Source: VRUE01 sp963732225
GTDB lineage: Bacteria > Actinomycetota > Thermoleophilia > Solirubrobacterales > 70-9
Assembly: GCA_963732225.1 (NCBI GenBank)
Contig: CAVSYR010000005.1
Coordinates: forward strand, 806,001 to 870,000
Direction of reading: 5' to 3'
Length of the DNA stretch: 64,000 nt
Of the stretch, positions 44,019 to 53,103 are shown piece by piece. Numbering within the stretch: the first letter of the stretch is position 1; each line of letters starts with the position of its first letter. Made by a program: the position numbers and the translations under genes. The notes beneath the pieces are model-generated. The model saw nothing but the letters and a program-made list of their open reading frames with translations, had not been told where the DNA came from and did no database searches.

Positions 44019-44945
44019 CTACCCCACCTCAGTATCGCGATGCTTCAGGTGCACGATCACGTCCTCGCGCCCCTCCAACTCACGCCGAATGCGATCCGCA
44101 ACCGTGATCGAGCGGTGGCGGCCACCGGTGCAGCCGATCGCGATCGTCAGGTGGCTCTTGCCCTCCGCGACGTAGGCCGGGACGAGGAAGTCGAGCAGCG
44201 GAAGCAACCTCCCGTAGAACTCGCCCGCCTGGGTCCCGGCCTCGACGTATTCGCGCACCCTTTTGTCGAGCCCGGTCAGCGGGCGCAGCTCGTCGACGTA
44301 ATGCGGGTTGGGCAGGAAGCGGACATCGAGGGTGAGGTCGCCGTCGTGGGGCGGCCCGTTCTTGAAGCCGAAGGTGAGCAGGGTCAGCGCCATCTTGCCC
44401 GTCTCGTGGTGGTCGAGCATGTCCTCGGCGATCCGCCGCCGCAACATCGCCCCGGTCAGGTTGCCGGTGTCCATCACCACGTCGGCGCGCTCGCGCAGCG
44501 GCGCCAGCAGCTCGCGCTCGGCGCGGATGCCGTCGACGATCCGTCCTTCCGGCGCCAGTGGATGGCGGCGGCGGGTCTCCTTGTAGCGGTCGACCAGCGT
44601 CTCCTCATCGGCCTCTAGGAAGAGCACGGTCGGTTTCAGGCCCTCTGCCTCGAGGTCGTCGAGCACCTGCAGCAGGTCGTCGAAGTAGTCGCCGCCGCGC
44701 ACGTCGGAGACGACCGCGGCGCACTCGACGCCGCTGCCCTCGTGGCGGAAGAGCTCGCCGAGGCTGCCGATCATCCGCGGCGGCAGGTTGTCGACGCAGA
44801 AGTAGCCGCCGTCCTCGAAAGCGGCGATCGCTTCCGACTTGCCGGCGCCGGAGTGGCCGGTGATAACGACCAGCTCGACCTCGCGACCGGGTCCTGCCCC
44901 GTCGCGCTCGGCATCCACTTTCTGTGCCCTCTCCGTGCTCGCCAT
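44019..44945 (-). CDS. rapZ: RapZ/YvcJ family nucleotide-binding protein
   Basis: 308 residues. P-loop GHSGAGKS at about 30-37, then FCVDNLPP, and C-terminal GCTGGRHRS. In E. coli RapZ controls the glmS sRNA system; in Gram-positives the homologue binds nucleotides and its exact role is unsettled. The ATG overlaps the uvrC stop (TGATG), keeping the classical uvrC-rapZ order. Confidence 0.93.
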   Translation of the reverse strand: MASTERAQKVDAERDGAGPGREVELVVITGHSGAGKSEAIAAFEDGGYFCVDNLPPRMIGSLGELFRHEGSGVECAAVVSDVRGGDYFDDLLQVLDDLEAEGLKPTVLFLEADEETLVDRYKETRRRHPLAPEGRIVDGIRAERELLAPLRERADVVMDTGNLTGAMLRRRIAEDMLDHHETGKMALTLLTFGFKNGPPHDGDLTLDVRFLPNPHYVDELRPLTGLDKRVREYVEAGTQAGEFYGRLLPLLDFLVPAYVAEGKSHLTIAIGCTGGRHRSITVADRIRRELEGREDVIVHLKHRDTEVG

Positions 44946-46843
44946 CAGCCCGTCCTGTTGAGTTGCTCGTGGATCTCGCGAGCTACCTTGCCAGGCAGGC
45001 CGGGCACCATTTCCAGTTCCTCGCGGGTGGCGGCGAGGAAGCGCTCTGGCGAGCCGAAATGCTGCAGCAGGGAGCGCTTGCGCACCGGCCCGATTCCCTT
45101 CAGCTCGTCGAGCACCGAGCCGGTCATCGCGCGGTCGCGGCGACCGCGGTGGTGGTCGATCGCGAAGCGGTGCGCCTCGTCGCGCACGCGCTGCAAGAGC
45201 TTCGAGGCCTCGGAGTCAGCGGCGAGGTCGATCGGCTCCGAGCGGCCCGGCACGTAGACCTCCTCCTCGCGCTTGGCGAGGCTGATCACGGTCACGCCGC
45301 GGTCGATAAAAGGCTTCAGCGCCCGCATCCCCGCCGCGAGCTGACCCTTGCCGCCGTCAATCATGATCAGCGCCGGCAGCGCCGAGAAGCTGGCGTCGCG
45401 CTTGCTGTCGTGAGGCGAGAGGTCGACCTGCTCGAGGTAGCGGTTCATCCGCCGCCCCAGGATCTCTTCCATCGAGGCGAAGTCGTCGGGACCGTCGCCG
45501 CCCCCCTCACCGCTTTCACCGCGCACTCGGAAGCGCCGGTAGTCGGACTTCTTGGTCGCACCCCCCTCGAACACGACCATCGAGGCAACGGTGTGCTCGC
45601 CGCCGATGTTGGAGATGTCGAAGCCCTCGATCCGCACCGGCAGGTCGGCCATGCCGAGCGCGTCGCGCAGGCTGGCGAGCGACTCGACCCGGCGCTGGCG
45701 ACGGTGCTCGCGGCGCAGCCGGTCCTGGTCGAGGGCGAGCTTGGCGTTGCGCTCGGCCAGCTCGCGCAGGCGGCGCTTGTCGCCGCGCTCGGCGACCCGC
45801 ACCTCGACCGCGCTGCCGCGACGCTCGCTCAGCGCCGCTTCCAGCAGCTCCGCCCGCTCACTCAGGTAGGGCCCGACGATCACCGTGCGCGGCACCGCCG
45901 GCGAGGCCGAGTAGTACTGGCCGACGAACTCCTCGGCGACCTCGGCGAGGTCGCGTTCGGCCTGGTTGTCGAGGTAGAAGCTCTGGCGCTCGGCGAGGAT
46001 GCCGTCGCGCACCTGGAAGACCTGGGCGTTGGCGTCCTGCCCTTCGGCGGCGACACCGATCAGGTCGGCGGTGCCAACCGTGCCGCCAGCGACCCGCTGA
46101 CGCTCGAACAGCGACTGGATCGCCTTGAGCCGATCGCGGTGCAGGGCAGCGCGCTCGAACTCGTGCTGCGCCGCCGCGGCCTCCATCTTCTCCTGCTCGT
46201 CAGCCTCGACCTGGCGGTAGCGACCGGAGAGGAAGTCGACGATCGCGTCGATGTTGTGGCGGTACTCCTCCCTGCTGACGTAGCCCACACAGGGCGCCCC
46301 ACAGCGCTTGATGTAGTAGTCGAGGCAGGGGCTGCCGGAGCGCCGCCCTGGCTCCTTGCCCTCGCAGGTGCGGAACTGGAAGAGCTTGCCGAGCAGGTCG
46401 AGCGTCTCGCGCACCCGCTTGGCGCTGGAGAAAGGACCGAAGTAGGCGCGGCCGGAGCGATGCTTCTCACGCGTGAAGTAGACCCGCGGGTATTCCTCGT
46501 CGAGGCTGACGCAGACGTAGGGGTAGGACTTGTCGTCGCGCAGGCGGATGTTGAAGCGCGGCCGGTGGCGCTTGATGAAGGTCTGCTCGGTCAGCAACGC
46601 CTCCGCCTCGGTCGAGGTGGCGAGGAACTCGATGCGGTCGACCCGCGAGGTCATCCGGCCCTCGCCCTTGGCCGAGAAGTGCGAGTTGACCCGCTTGCGG
46701 ATCGAGCGCGCCTTGCCGACGTAAAGGGTCTCGCCGTCGCTGCCGTGGAAGAGGTAGACGCCAGGCGAATCGGGCAGCTCGCGGCGCTGCTGCGCGATCC
46801 GTTCCGCTCGTGAGAGCTCGGTGTTGTCCCCGCCGTCGGTCAC
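44945..46843 (-). CDS. uvrC: Excinuclease ABC subunit C
   Basis: 632 residues: GIY-YIG nuclease at about 25-100 (GVYLFHGSDGETLYVGKARSIRKRV), a UVR segment near 205-235, the RNase H-like second nuclease (EGFDISNIGGEHTVASMV, MIDGGKGQL), and tandem HhH at the C-terminus. It makes both cuts around a DNA lesion in nucleotide excision repair. GTG start at 46843. Confidence 0.96.
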   Translation of the reverse strand: MTDGGDNTELSRAERIAQQRRELPDSPGVYLFHGSDGETLYVGKARSIRKRVNSHFSAKGEGRMTSRVDRIEFLATSTEAEALLTEQTFIKRHRPRFNIRLRDDKSYPYVCVSLDEEYPRVYFTREKHRSGRAYFGPFSSAKRVRETLDLLGKLFQFRTCEGKEPGRRSGSPCLDYYIKRCGAPCVGYVSREEYRHNIDAIVDFLSGRYRQVEADEQEKMEAAAAQHEFERAALHRDRLKAIQSLFERQRVAGGTVGTADLIGVAAEGQDANAQVFQVRDGILAERQSFYLDNQAERDLAEVAEEFVGQYYSASPAVPRTVIVGPYLSERAELLEAALSERRGSAVEVRVAERGDKRRLRELAERNAKLALDQDRLRREHRRQRRVESLASLRDALGMADLPVRIEGFDISNIGGEHTVASMVVFEGGATKKSDYRRFRVRGESGEGGGDGPDDFASMEEILGRRMNRYLEQVDLSPHDSKRDASFSALPALIMIDGGKGQLAAGMRALKPFIDRGVTVISLAKREEEVYVPGRSEPIDLAADSEASKLLQRVRDEAHRFAIDHHRGRRDRAMTGSVLDELKGIGPVRKRSLLQHFGSPERFLAATREELEMVPGLPGKVAREIHEQLNRTG

Positions 46844-46917
46844 TGGTCAAAGAGTAGGCTCCTGGCCACCCGGCCAAGTGAGGAGCCGGTGAAGACTTCC
46901 CAGACACGGAGAGCGAG

Positions 46918-47751
46918 ATGACGACCCCCGCAGCCCTGACCAGCGCCCCGCCCGAGCTAAACACGATGAAGATCGAGATCGACGGCGAGATCGGAACCCT
47001 CACCCTCGACCGCCCCGACGCCTTCAACGCGATGAGCCCGGAGATGATCGGCGAGATGACCGTCGCCTTCGCCTGGCTCGCCGACCGGGCTCCGATCCGG
47101 GCGTTGATCATCACCGGCTCCGGCAAGGCCTTCTGCGCCGGCGGCGACGTCACCTGGTTCCAGAAGGGTGTTGAGGACGAAGAGATCGACCTGCCTTCGG
47201 AAGTGCGGCGCGGCGCCGAGGCACTGCACGCGGCGATCGTCGACCTGCGCCGGATCCCATATCCGGTGATCTGCGCGGTCAACGGTCCGGCAGCCGGCGC
47301 CGGCTTCTCGCTGGCGCTCGCCTGCGATATCCGCATCGCCTCCGAATCCGCCTTCTTCGCTCCCGCTTACGGCCGCATCGGCGCCTCCCCCGACGGCGGC
47401 ATGACCTACTTCCTGCCGCGCGTGGTGGGGCCGAGCCGGGCGCTGGAACTGCTGCTCGAGGACCCCAACATGAAGGCCCAAGAGGCCTTGGCCGAGCGGA
47501 TCGTGGCCGAGGTCGTCGCGCCCGACGAGCTGATGGAGGCGGCGCGGGCCAAGGCCGAGAAGCTGGCCACCAAGGCCCCGCACTACGTGCGCATGGCAAA
47601 GACGCTGGCCAACACCAGCATCGAGCACACCATGACCGAGCATCTGCAGCTGGAGCGCCACGGCATCGCCGACAGCATGGCGACCGAGGACCTGCGCAAT
47701 GGGGTCGAGGCCTTCTTCGGCGGCGGCACCCCAGAATTCCACGGCCGCTGA
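46918..47751 (+). CDS. Enoyl-CoA hydratase/isomerase family protein
   Basis: 277 residues with a crotonase fold: LTLDRPDAFNAM, oxyanion-hole segment ITGSGKAFCAGGDVTWF, and NGPAAGAGFSLALACDIRIA. The usual catalytic Glu pair region reads SPDGGMTYFLPR, so one expected Glu is replaced and the enzyme could be an isomerase rather than a hydratase. Acts on acyl-CoA thioesters; the exact substrate is unknown. ATG 46918 follows CGGAGAGCGAG. Confidence 0.88.
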   Translation: MTTPAALTSAPPELNTMKIEIDGEIGTLTLDRPDAFNAMSPEMIGEMTVAFAWLADRAPIRALIITGSGKAFCAGGDVTWFQKGVEDEEIDLPSEVRRGAEALHAAIVDLRRIPYPVICAVNGPAAGAGFSLALACDIRIASESAFFAPAYGRIGASPDGGMTYFLPRVVGPSRALELLLEDPNMKAQEALAERIVAEVVAPDELMEAARAKAEKLATKAPHYVRMAKTLANTSIEHTMTEHLQLERHGIADSMATEDLRNGVEAFFGGGTPEFHGR

Positions 47752-47827
47752 ACCAGGTACGAATCCCCCGCGTATGCAGTTAGAGTTTTCCCGAGCATTC
47801 GCCCCCCCAGGAAAGGACTCCCCAGTC

Positions 47828-48286
47828 ATGAAGAAGGTCGTCGCATTTCTAGTCCTAGCCATCGCGGCGCTGGCTCTGGTCGCCTGCGGCAGCAGCAGCG
47901 ACAGCAGCTCGAGCACGACGGAAACCAGCGGGGGCGAAAGCCAGGCCGAGCAGGGCGGCGCTGCCAAGGAAGAAAGCAGCAGCGGGAGCGGCGGCTCGTC
48001 CTCGACCCTCAAGTTCGAAGCCGACCCCAACGGCGAACTCGCCTACACCTCGACCAGCGAGACCGCCAAAGCGGGCAACGTCACGGTCGAATTCAAAAAC
48101 CCCCAGGCCCTCACCCACGACGTCGCGATCGAAGACTCCAGCGGCAAGGAAGTCGGCGCCACCGAACTGATCGCCGACGGCTCCGACACGACCTCGGTCG
48201 ACCTCAAACCCGGCACCTACACCTACTTCTGCACCGTGCCCGGTCACCGCGAAGCCGGCATGGAAGGCACCCTCACCGTCAAGTAG
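47828..48286 (+). CDS. Cupredoxin (plastocyanin-like) lipoprotein
   Basis: 152 residues. Lipobox ALVAC at the end of the signal peptide, a Ser/Gly-rich linker (about 22-60), then a type 1 copper domain: His in ALTHDVAI and Cys-x4-His-x4-Met in FCTVPGHREAGM. An electron carrier anchored outside the membrane. ATG at 47828 has AAAGGAC upstream. Confidence 0.92.
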   Translation: MKKVVAFLVLAIAALALVACGSSSDSSSSTTETSGGESQAEQGGAAKEESSSGSGGSSSTLKFEADPNGELAYTSTSETAKAGNVTVEFKNPQALTHDVAIEDSSGKEVGATELIADGSDTTSVDLKPGTYTYFCTVPGHREAGMEGTLTVK

Positions 48287-48296
48287 GTGAGGTGGC

Positions 48297-48722
48297 GTGA
48301 GCCGTTGGGAGACAACCAGCACCCTGGAGGCCGGGGTCACCCCGGCCTCCGTTTGGCAGAAGGCCTACGCGGATGCCGACGCCTGGTCGAAATGGAACGC
48401 CGAGATCAAGCGAGCCCAGCTTGATCGCCCCCTGGCGCAGGGCGCTAAGGCGAAGATCGTCTTCGGCACCGGCCTGCGCCTGCGCTTCGGAGTGGTCGAG
48501 TTCGAAGACGGCCGGCTCTTCACCGACGAGTCGCGCCTGCCCGGTGCCCGCATGGGCCACCGCCACCTAGTCGAGCCGACCGAGAGCGGCAGCCGCCTCA
48601 CCAACACGATCTACATCGAGGGACCGTTGGCGCCCCTCTGGCGACGGATCATGGGACCGGCCGCGGCGCGAACCCTGCCCGACGCCCAGCGCGCGGTAGT
48701 CGAGCTGGCAAAGTCGGCCTGA
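48297..48722 (+). CDS. SRPBCC family protein
   Basis: 141 residues with the START-like fold pattern: RWETTSTLEAGVTPASVWQKAYADADAWSKWNAEI, then beta strands and a long C-terminal helix (LPDAQRAVVELAKS). Members bind hydrophobic ligands or act as cyclases. No specific role visible. GTG start, with AGGTGAGG upstream, 10 bp after the cupredoxin. Confidence 0.8.
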   Translation: MSRWETTSTLEAGVTPASVWQKAYADADAWSKWNAEIKRAQLDRPLAQGAKAKIVFGTGLRLRFGVVEFEDGRLFTDESRLPGARMGHRHLVEPTESGSRLTNTIYIEGPLAPLWRRIMGPAAARTLPDAQRAVVELAKSA

Positions 48723-48743
48723 GCTTGTCCGGGAGGACTGCAA

Positions 48744-49661
48744 ATGACTGACGGCGACATCCGGCCTCGTCTGGCGACCACGGCCGACGCCGCAGCGATC
48801 ATCGCAACGCTGAGTGCCGCCTTCGACGCCGACCCCCTCTGGAGCTGGGCTTTCCCAGATGACGACAAGCGCCCGGCCCAATACGAAACCTTCTTCGGCC
48901 TCTTCGTCGAGAGCGCAATTCCCAACGGCTGGGTCTGGACGACCGACCAGGCCGCCGCCGTGGCCGTGTGGACGCCGCCGGGAAAGAGCGAGCTCAGCGA
49001 CGAGGCGAAGGCAAGAGTCGAGCCCTTCCTGACCTCCGAGCTGGGCCCCCACACCAAGCCGGTGCTGCAGGTATTTGAGTCATTCGAGTCAGCCTGCCCC
49101 GATGACGTGGACTTCTACTACCTGAGCCTCCTCGGCACCCACCCGGACCACCGTGGCCGCGGGCTGGGGATGAGCCTGCTGGCAGCGAACCTGGCCCAAA
49201 TCGATGCCGAGTCCATGCCCGCCTACCTCGAGTCGAGCAATCCCGCCAACGACGCCCGCTACGAACGCCTTGGCTTCAGGCCCCACGCGGAGTTCTCGAC
49301 CCCCGACGGCCAACACACCGTCACGACGATGTGGCGAGAGTCATCAGTTCAGTGGAGTCACTGGTGGGAAGCGGACGGGCGCCGCGAACTGCGGGCTCTG
49401 CTGATGACGCATTGGGACCCGATCGGCGTCAACGGCATCCCCCTTGCGCGCAGCGAGTACGACGGGTACTTGGATCCCCTTGCAAGCCTGCTGCGCGACG
49501 GAGCCGACGCTGGCGAGGTCACTGGATACCTCGCCGATGTCGTGGAAAGGCGGATGATGCTGCCCGCCAATCGCGATCAGCTCTTCGACGTCGCCAACCG
49601 AGCGATCGAGTGGTACGCCACTGAAATGCAGCGCTGGGAAGACGGGAACGTCAGCCGCTAG
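48744..49661 (+). CDS. GNAT acetyltransferase fused to a WDPIGV-motif domain
   Basis: 305 residues. Residues 1-200 are a GNAT acetyltransferase (YYLSLLGTHPDHRGRGLGMSLLAAN, motif A, and YERLGFRPHAEFSTPDG). Residues about 206-300 form a second small helical domain beginning RRELRALLMTHWDPIGV and rich in acidic and aromatic residues; I recognise this only as a family of short uncharacterised proteins. ATG 48744 has GGGAGGAC upstream. Converges with the MaoC gene, overlapping it by 11 bp. Confidence 0.85.
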   Translation: MTDGDIRPRLATTADAAAIIATLSAAFDADPLWSWAFPDDDKRPAQYETFFGLFVESAIPNGWVWTTDQAAAVAVWTPPGKSELSDEAKARVEPFLTSELGPHTKPVLQVFESFESACPDDVDFYYLSLLGTHPDHRGRGLGMSLLAANLAQIDAESMPAYLESSNPANDARYERLGFRPHAEFSTPDGQHTVTTMWRESSVQWSHWWEADGRRELRALLMTHWDPIGVNGIPLARSEYDGYLDPLASLLRDGADAGEVTGYLADVVERRMMLPANRDQLFDVANRAIEWYATEMQRWEDGNVSR

Positions 49662-50124
49662 GTGCCATCACGCGCGTCACTGAGTCGCCAACGAAGCAGG
49701 GCTTCTCGTTGCCCTCGACCTCGAGGGTGAAGCGGGTGACGACCTCGTACCAGCCGCCGCCCTTCTCGTCGACCGAGACGACCTCGGCGCGACCACGGAC
49801 GCGGGCGTCGACGGGCACCGGGGCGGGAAAGCGGATCTTGTTCCAGCCGTAGTTGACGCCGAGGGCGAAGCCGGTTGAGGAGATCAGCTCCTTGCGGAAG
49901 CCATCGACGAGCGAGAGCGTCAGGTTGCCGTGGGCGATTGTGGTGCCGAAGGGGCTCTCGGCCTTGGCGCGCTCGACGTCGACGTGGATCCACTGGTCGT
50001 CGCCGGAGAGATCGGCAAAGGCGTTGATGTCCTCCTGCGTGACCGGGCGCCACTCGCTCGGGCCGATCTCCTGACCGACCAGGGCCTGCATGCCCTCGAC
50101 ACCCTGTACCTCGACGCTTGCCAT
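49651..50124 (-). CDS. MaoC family (R)-specific enoyl-CoA hydratase-like protein
   Basis: 157 residues, hot-dog fold with the hydratase motif DINAFADLSGDDQWIHVDVERA..PFGTTIAHG (catalytic Asp and His). Hydrates trans-2-enoyl-CoA or a related thioester. ATG 50124 preferred over the frame start at 50172. The role in fatty acid or polyester metabolism is not clear from neighbours. Confidence 0.88.
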   Translation of the reverse strand: MASVEVQGVEGMQALVGQEIGPSEWRPVTQEDINAFADLSGDDQWIHVDVERAKAESPFGTTIAHGNLTLSLVDGFRKELISSTGFALGVNYGWNKIRFPAPVPVDARVRGRAEVVSVDEKGGGWYEVVTRFTLEVEGNEKPCFVGDSVTRVMAPSG

Positions 50125-50236
50125 CGGCGCCAGTCTAATCGCAGCGCGTCGGGCGGGCCAAGGTTGGCTCATTTCGAGCCGTGTTTGCCTGAAACGCTCC
50201 TAAGGCGACTGAAACCTGTTGAAAGGGGGGAATGAG

Positions 50237-52357
50237 ATGAGGATGCAACTGCGCCGACTCCTAGCCCTTCTTGCGCTGCCATGCGCCTTCTTGATCTTCC
50301 CCGCCTGCAGCGCCGCTGCGCCTAGCTGCGCCGAAGGCCCGCAAACCGTCGGCACGACGATCATCGGCACGCCCTGCGCCGACACCATCCGCATGCCGCG
50401 CAACGTCACCACCGTTCTCGGCGAAGGCAATGACGACGTGCTTTACGGCCAGCGTGGCAACGACAGCCTCTTCGGCGGCGAAGGCAATGACCGACTCTAC
50501 GGAGGGGTTGGCGACGACCGTCTCCGCGGTGGCCCCGGAGACGACCGGCTCTCCGGCGGGTTCGGCGCCGATTCCCTCGATGGCGAAGAAGGCAGCGACT
50601 TCGACCGTGGCGACGCGACGATTGACTTCATCGGGGACTCCGGCCTCGCCGGCACCGACACAATCAGCTTCGCGACCGGGGTGACGCCGGGCTTCCCTAA
50701 CGAAGGGTCATTCTTCACCAACGCCGGCTTCCCGCCGGGTGCCGAGGGGCGCGGCGTCTACATCGACCTCGGTGAAGACTTCGCCAACAACGGGCAGGCG
50801 CCCTCCGGCGGCGGATTCGATGAACCGCTCGAAGCGAAAGACTTCAGCAACTTCGAGACCGTGATCGGCACGCCGTTCCCCGACTACATCGTCGGCACCT
50901 CCAAAGCCGAGACCTTCTACGGTGGCGGCGGCGCGGACCTGATCGACGGCGGCGGAGGCGGAGACGTTGCCCACGGCGGCGCCGATGAAGACGGTTGCGT
51001 CAATGTCGCGACGGAGGACTGCGAGTTCTCCACCGAAAAAATCAAACTGCGCGACCCCGGATCGATCGCGGTCGGCGTGATGTCTCCAGGCGGGCCCGGA
51101 GGGCCGGCCGTCTACCTGACCGGCAGCAACAAAAACGATCACGTGACGGCGAGCTATGAGTTCGGCGCGGTGACGTTCACCCTTGGCGCCGACAGCGAAG
51201 GGCAGTTCGATGCCGCCGAGGCGACGGCCGGCGGTTGCTCTACCCCAAGCGGGGGATCGGTCTCCTGTCCGGTGCCGGAAACTCCCGACTCGATCTTGCT
51301 TGCCGGCCTGGCAGGCAATGACGTCCTCTCCGCACCCGGCCTGCCCGAAGCCGTCTCGGTCGTCGTCCTGGGAAACGAAGGCGACGACTCCCTCACCGGT
51401 GGCGAAACCGAAGACGCGCTCGTCGACGGCGCGGGGGATGACATCGTCAACGCAGCCGGGCGAGACGACGCGCTGCCCAACAACGGCGGCACCGACCAGC
51501 TCCGTGCCGGCGCGGGCGAGGACCTCTTCATCTCCAACGCGGTCTGCGACGGCGATCTCCTCGACGGCGGCGATGATCGCGACAACGCCAACTGGGCCAA
51601 CTTCAAATCCGGGGTGACGATCGACATGGCCCAGCACGTCGCGGGCCTGATCGGTTCCCAGGGCGAAGCGCACTGCAACAGCACCAGTGAACTGACGAGC
51701 CTGCAGGGGATCGAGGACATCGAGGCCACCAACGGCGGCGACAACCTGATCGGCGACAGCGGGCCCAACCAGCTGCTCGGCCGGGATGGGCCCGACAACT
51801 ACTTCGCCGGTGCCGGAAACGACCTGCTGCTGGCCAACTCCGAAGACTCCGACCCGCTCAACTTCGAAGACGCCGACCCGATCGTCGACTGCGGCGAAGG
51901 CTTCGACACCGCACTGATCGACCTCGCCCCGACCATCGACGGTCCGCCCGTCGGCTGCGAGTCGGTCGAAGAACGTGCTCCAAACAGCTTCCGCCCGCCA
52001 GACACACCGCCAAACCCGGAACCCGAACCGCCGGTAACGAAACCCCCTCCCCCACCGCCGCCGCCCAAGCCTCCGAGGCCAGATCGGACGCCACCGGCGA
52101 CTCGCCTGCGCCACCACCCAGCGGCGCTACTCCTCGCCTCTGGTCCGCGTCGCCGCGTCTCCTTCGGCTTCGCCGCCTCCGAGCCTGGAGCCAGCTTCCA
52201 CTGCAAGCTCGACGGCCAGCCCTGGCGCATCTGTCGCTCGCCCCGCTCCTACCTCGCCGCCCCCGGGAGACACGTTTTCCGTGTCTTCGCGATCGACGCC
52301 GCCGGCAACCGCGACCGCTCGCCGGCGACTTTCAGCTTTCGGGTCCGCTCCCGCTGA
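50237..52357 (+). CDS. Secreted RTX-repeat (calcium-binding) protein
   Basis: 706 residues. Signal peptide about 1-35, with a weak lipobox-like FPAC. Nonapeptide GGxGxDxLx repeats near 65-130 (GGEGNDRLYGGVGDDRLRGG) and again near 230-260, 380-430 and 495-540, the calcium-binding RTX beta-roll. A Pro-rich linker (about 590-625) leads to a C-terminal Ig-like domain of about 85 residues (FHCKLDGQPWRICRSPRSY, FRVFAIDAAGNRDRSPATF). ATG 50237 has AAGGGGGG upstream. Probably exported and surface- or matrix-bound. No enzymatic domain recognised. Confidence 0.88.
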   Translation: MRMQLRRLLALLALPCAFLIFPACSAAAPSCAEGPQTVGTTIIGTPCADTIRMPRNVTTVLGEGNDDVLYGQRGNDSLFGGEGNDRLYGGVGDDRLRGGPGDDRLSGGFGADSLDGEEGSDFDRGDATIDFIGDSGLAGTDTISFATGVTPGFPNEGSFFTNAGFPPGAEGRGVYIDLGEDFANNGQAPSGGGFDEPLEAKDFSNFETVIGTPFPDYIVGTSKAETFYGGGGADLIDGGGGGDVAHGGADEDGCVNVATEDCEFSTEKIKLRDPGSIAVGVMSPGGPGGPAVYLTGSNKNDHVTASYEFGAVTFTLGADSEGQFDAAEATAGGCSTPSGGSVSCPVPETPDSILLAGLAGNDVLSAPGLPEAVSVVVLGNEGDDSLTGGETEDALVDGAGDDIVNAAGRDDALPNNGGTDQLRAGAGEDLFISNAVCDGDLLDGGDDRDNANWANFKSGVTIDMAQHVAGLIGSQGEAHCNSTSELTSLQGIEDIEATNGGDNLIGDSGPNQLLGRDGPDNYFAGAGNDLLLANSEDSDPLNFEDADPIVDCGEGFDTALIDLAPTIDGPPVGCESVEERAPNSFRPPDTPPNPEPEPPVTKPPPPPPPPKPPRPDRTPPATRLRHHPAALLLASGPRRRVSFGFAASEPGASFHCKLDGQPWRICRSPRSYLAAPGRHVFRVFAIDAAGNRDRSPATFSFRVRSR

Positions 52358-52421
52358 GCCGCAATCAAGGGCACCGCCTCAGGTAGCGAGAGGCACCGCG
52401 AAGCGGCGCGACGAAGGTCTC

Positions 52422-52817
52422 CTAGGTCGCCAGCCGAAGCGGCGAATAGCGCGCGATCGTGGCGAAATCGGCGTCTTCGCAGAGCAGCGCCGCGTCGTTA
52501 CGTATAGCCACCGTGGCGATCAGACAATCGGTCAGCTTTCGCGGCGTCTCACCTCCCGCCCGGCAGGCGCGGTAGAGCTCCGCCGCCTGCTCATAGTCGG
52601 CGGGACCGTCGACTGCGAGAAAGTCAACGCTGTAGAGGAGTCGCCGCAACCGGTTGCGGTCGTCGTCGTCGCGAGCGCCGGCGAGGATCTCCATCACGAT
52701 CACATCGGTGCTCGCCAACGCGTCGCCCTGCTCCAGCGCCGAGCGCACACGCAGGTGCGCGGAGCTGCCGGTGGCGCGTAGAAACTCAATCCAGGCAGAG
52801 CTGTCAACGAGGATCAC
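52422..52817 (-). CDS. vapC: VapC family PIN-domain toxin
   Basis: 131 residues. PIN nuclease acidic residues: Asp5 (VDSSAWIEF), Glu (IVMEILAGA), Asp (KLTDCLIATVA) and Asp near the C-terminus (LLCEDADF). An RNase toxin. GTG start overlaps the antitoxin stop (GTGA). Confidence 0.93.
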   Translation of the reverse strand: MILVDSSAWIEFLRATGSSAHLRVRSALEQGDALASTDVIVMEILAGARDDDDRNRLRRLLYSVDFLAVDGPADYEQAAELYRACRAGGETPRKLTDCLIATVAIRNDAALLCEDADFATIARYSPLRLAT

Positions 52818-53026
52818 GGCTCGTGGATCTCATCTGGCGAGCGAATCTCGGCAAGGTCGCCGGCCCAGCCGGTCCCCTCGCTAGCCAGCGCCTCCTCACG
52901 GCTCATCGGCTCGCCCACAAGCCGGCGCAGGGCGAGGTCGACGGCTTCGCGCTTGCTGCGCAGCCGGTAGAGGCGCATCGCACGATCGATCAGCACGTCA
53001 TCGATCTCGATGTTCGTTCGCGTCAT
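52814..53026 (-). CDS. vapB: VapB family antitoxin
   Basis: 70 residues: N-terminal ribbon-helix-helix TRTNIEIDDVLIDRAMRLYRLRSKREAVDLALRRLV and an acidic C-terminal toxin-binding tail. ATG at 53026; upstream frame not conserved. Binds and blocks the toxin and should repress its own operon through the palindrome 11 bp upstream. Confidence 0.92.
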   Translation of the reverse strand: MTRTNIEIDDVLIDRAMRLYRLRSKREAVDLALRRLVGEPMSREEALASEGTGWAGDLAEIRSPDEIHEP

Positions 53027-53036
53027 TGCACTCTTA

Positions 53037-53052
53037 TACACCCTGGGGTGTA
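53037..53052. promoter_or_regulatory. Palindromic operator candidate of vapBC
   Basis: TACACCC-TG-GGGTGTA, a perfect 7-2-7 palindrome 11 bp upstream of the antitoxin ATG, with TATA just on its vapB side. Position and shape fit a ribbon-helix-helix antitoxin operator. Confidence 0.6.
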
Positions 53053-53103
53053 CTGAAAAGGGTGGGAGCGGAGAATTCCGCTCTGAGAGAGCGATTGAGG
53101 TAC

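Noticed and set aside
46918..47751. Assignment of the crotonase-fold protein as a specific enoyl-CoA hydratase
   Set aside because: The Glu at one catalytic position is not visible, so only a family-level call is made.
50430..50600. Regular short DNA repeats in the RTX gene as a possible CRISPR array
   Set aside because: They are codon-level repeats of the GGxGxD nonapeptide in a single long frame, without spacer-repeat structure.
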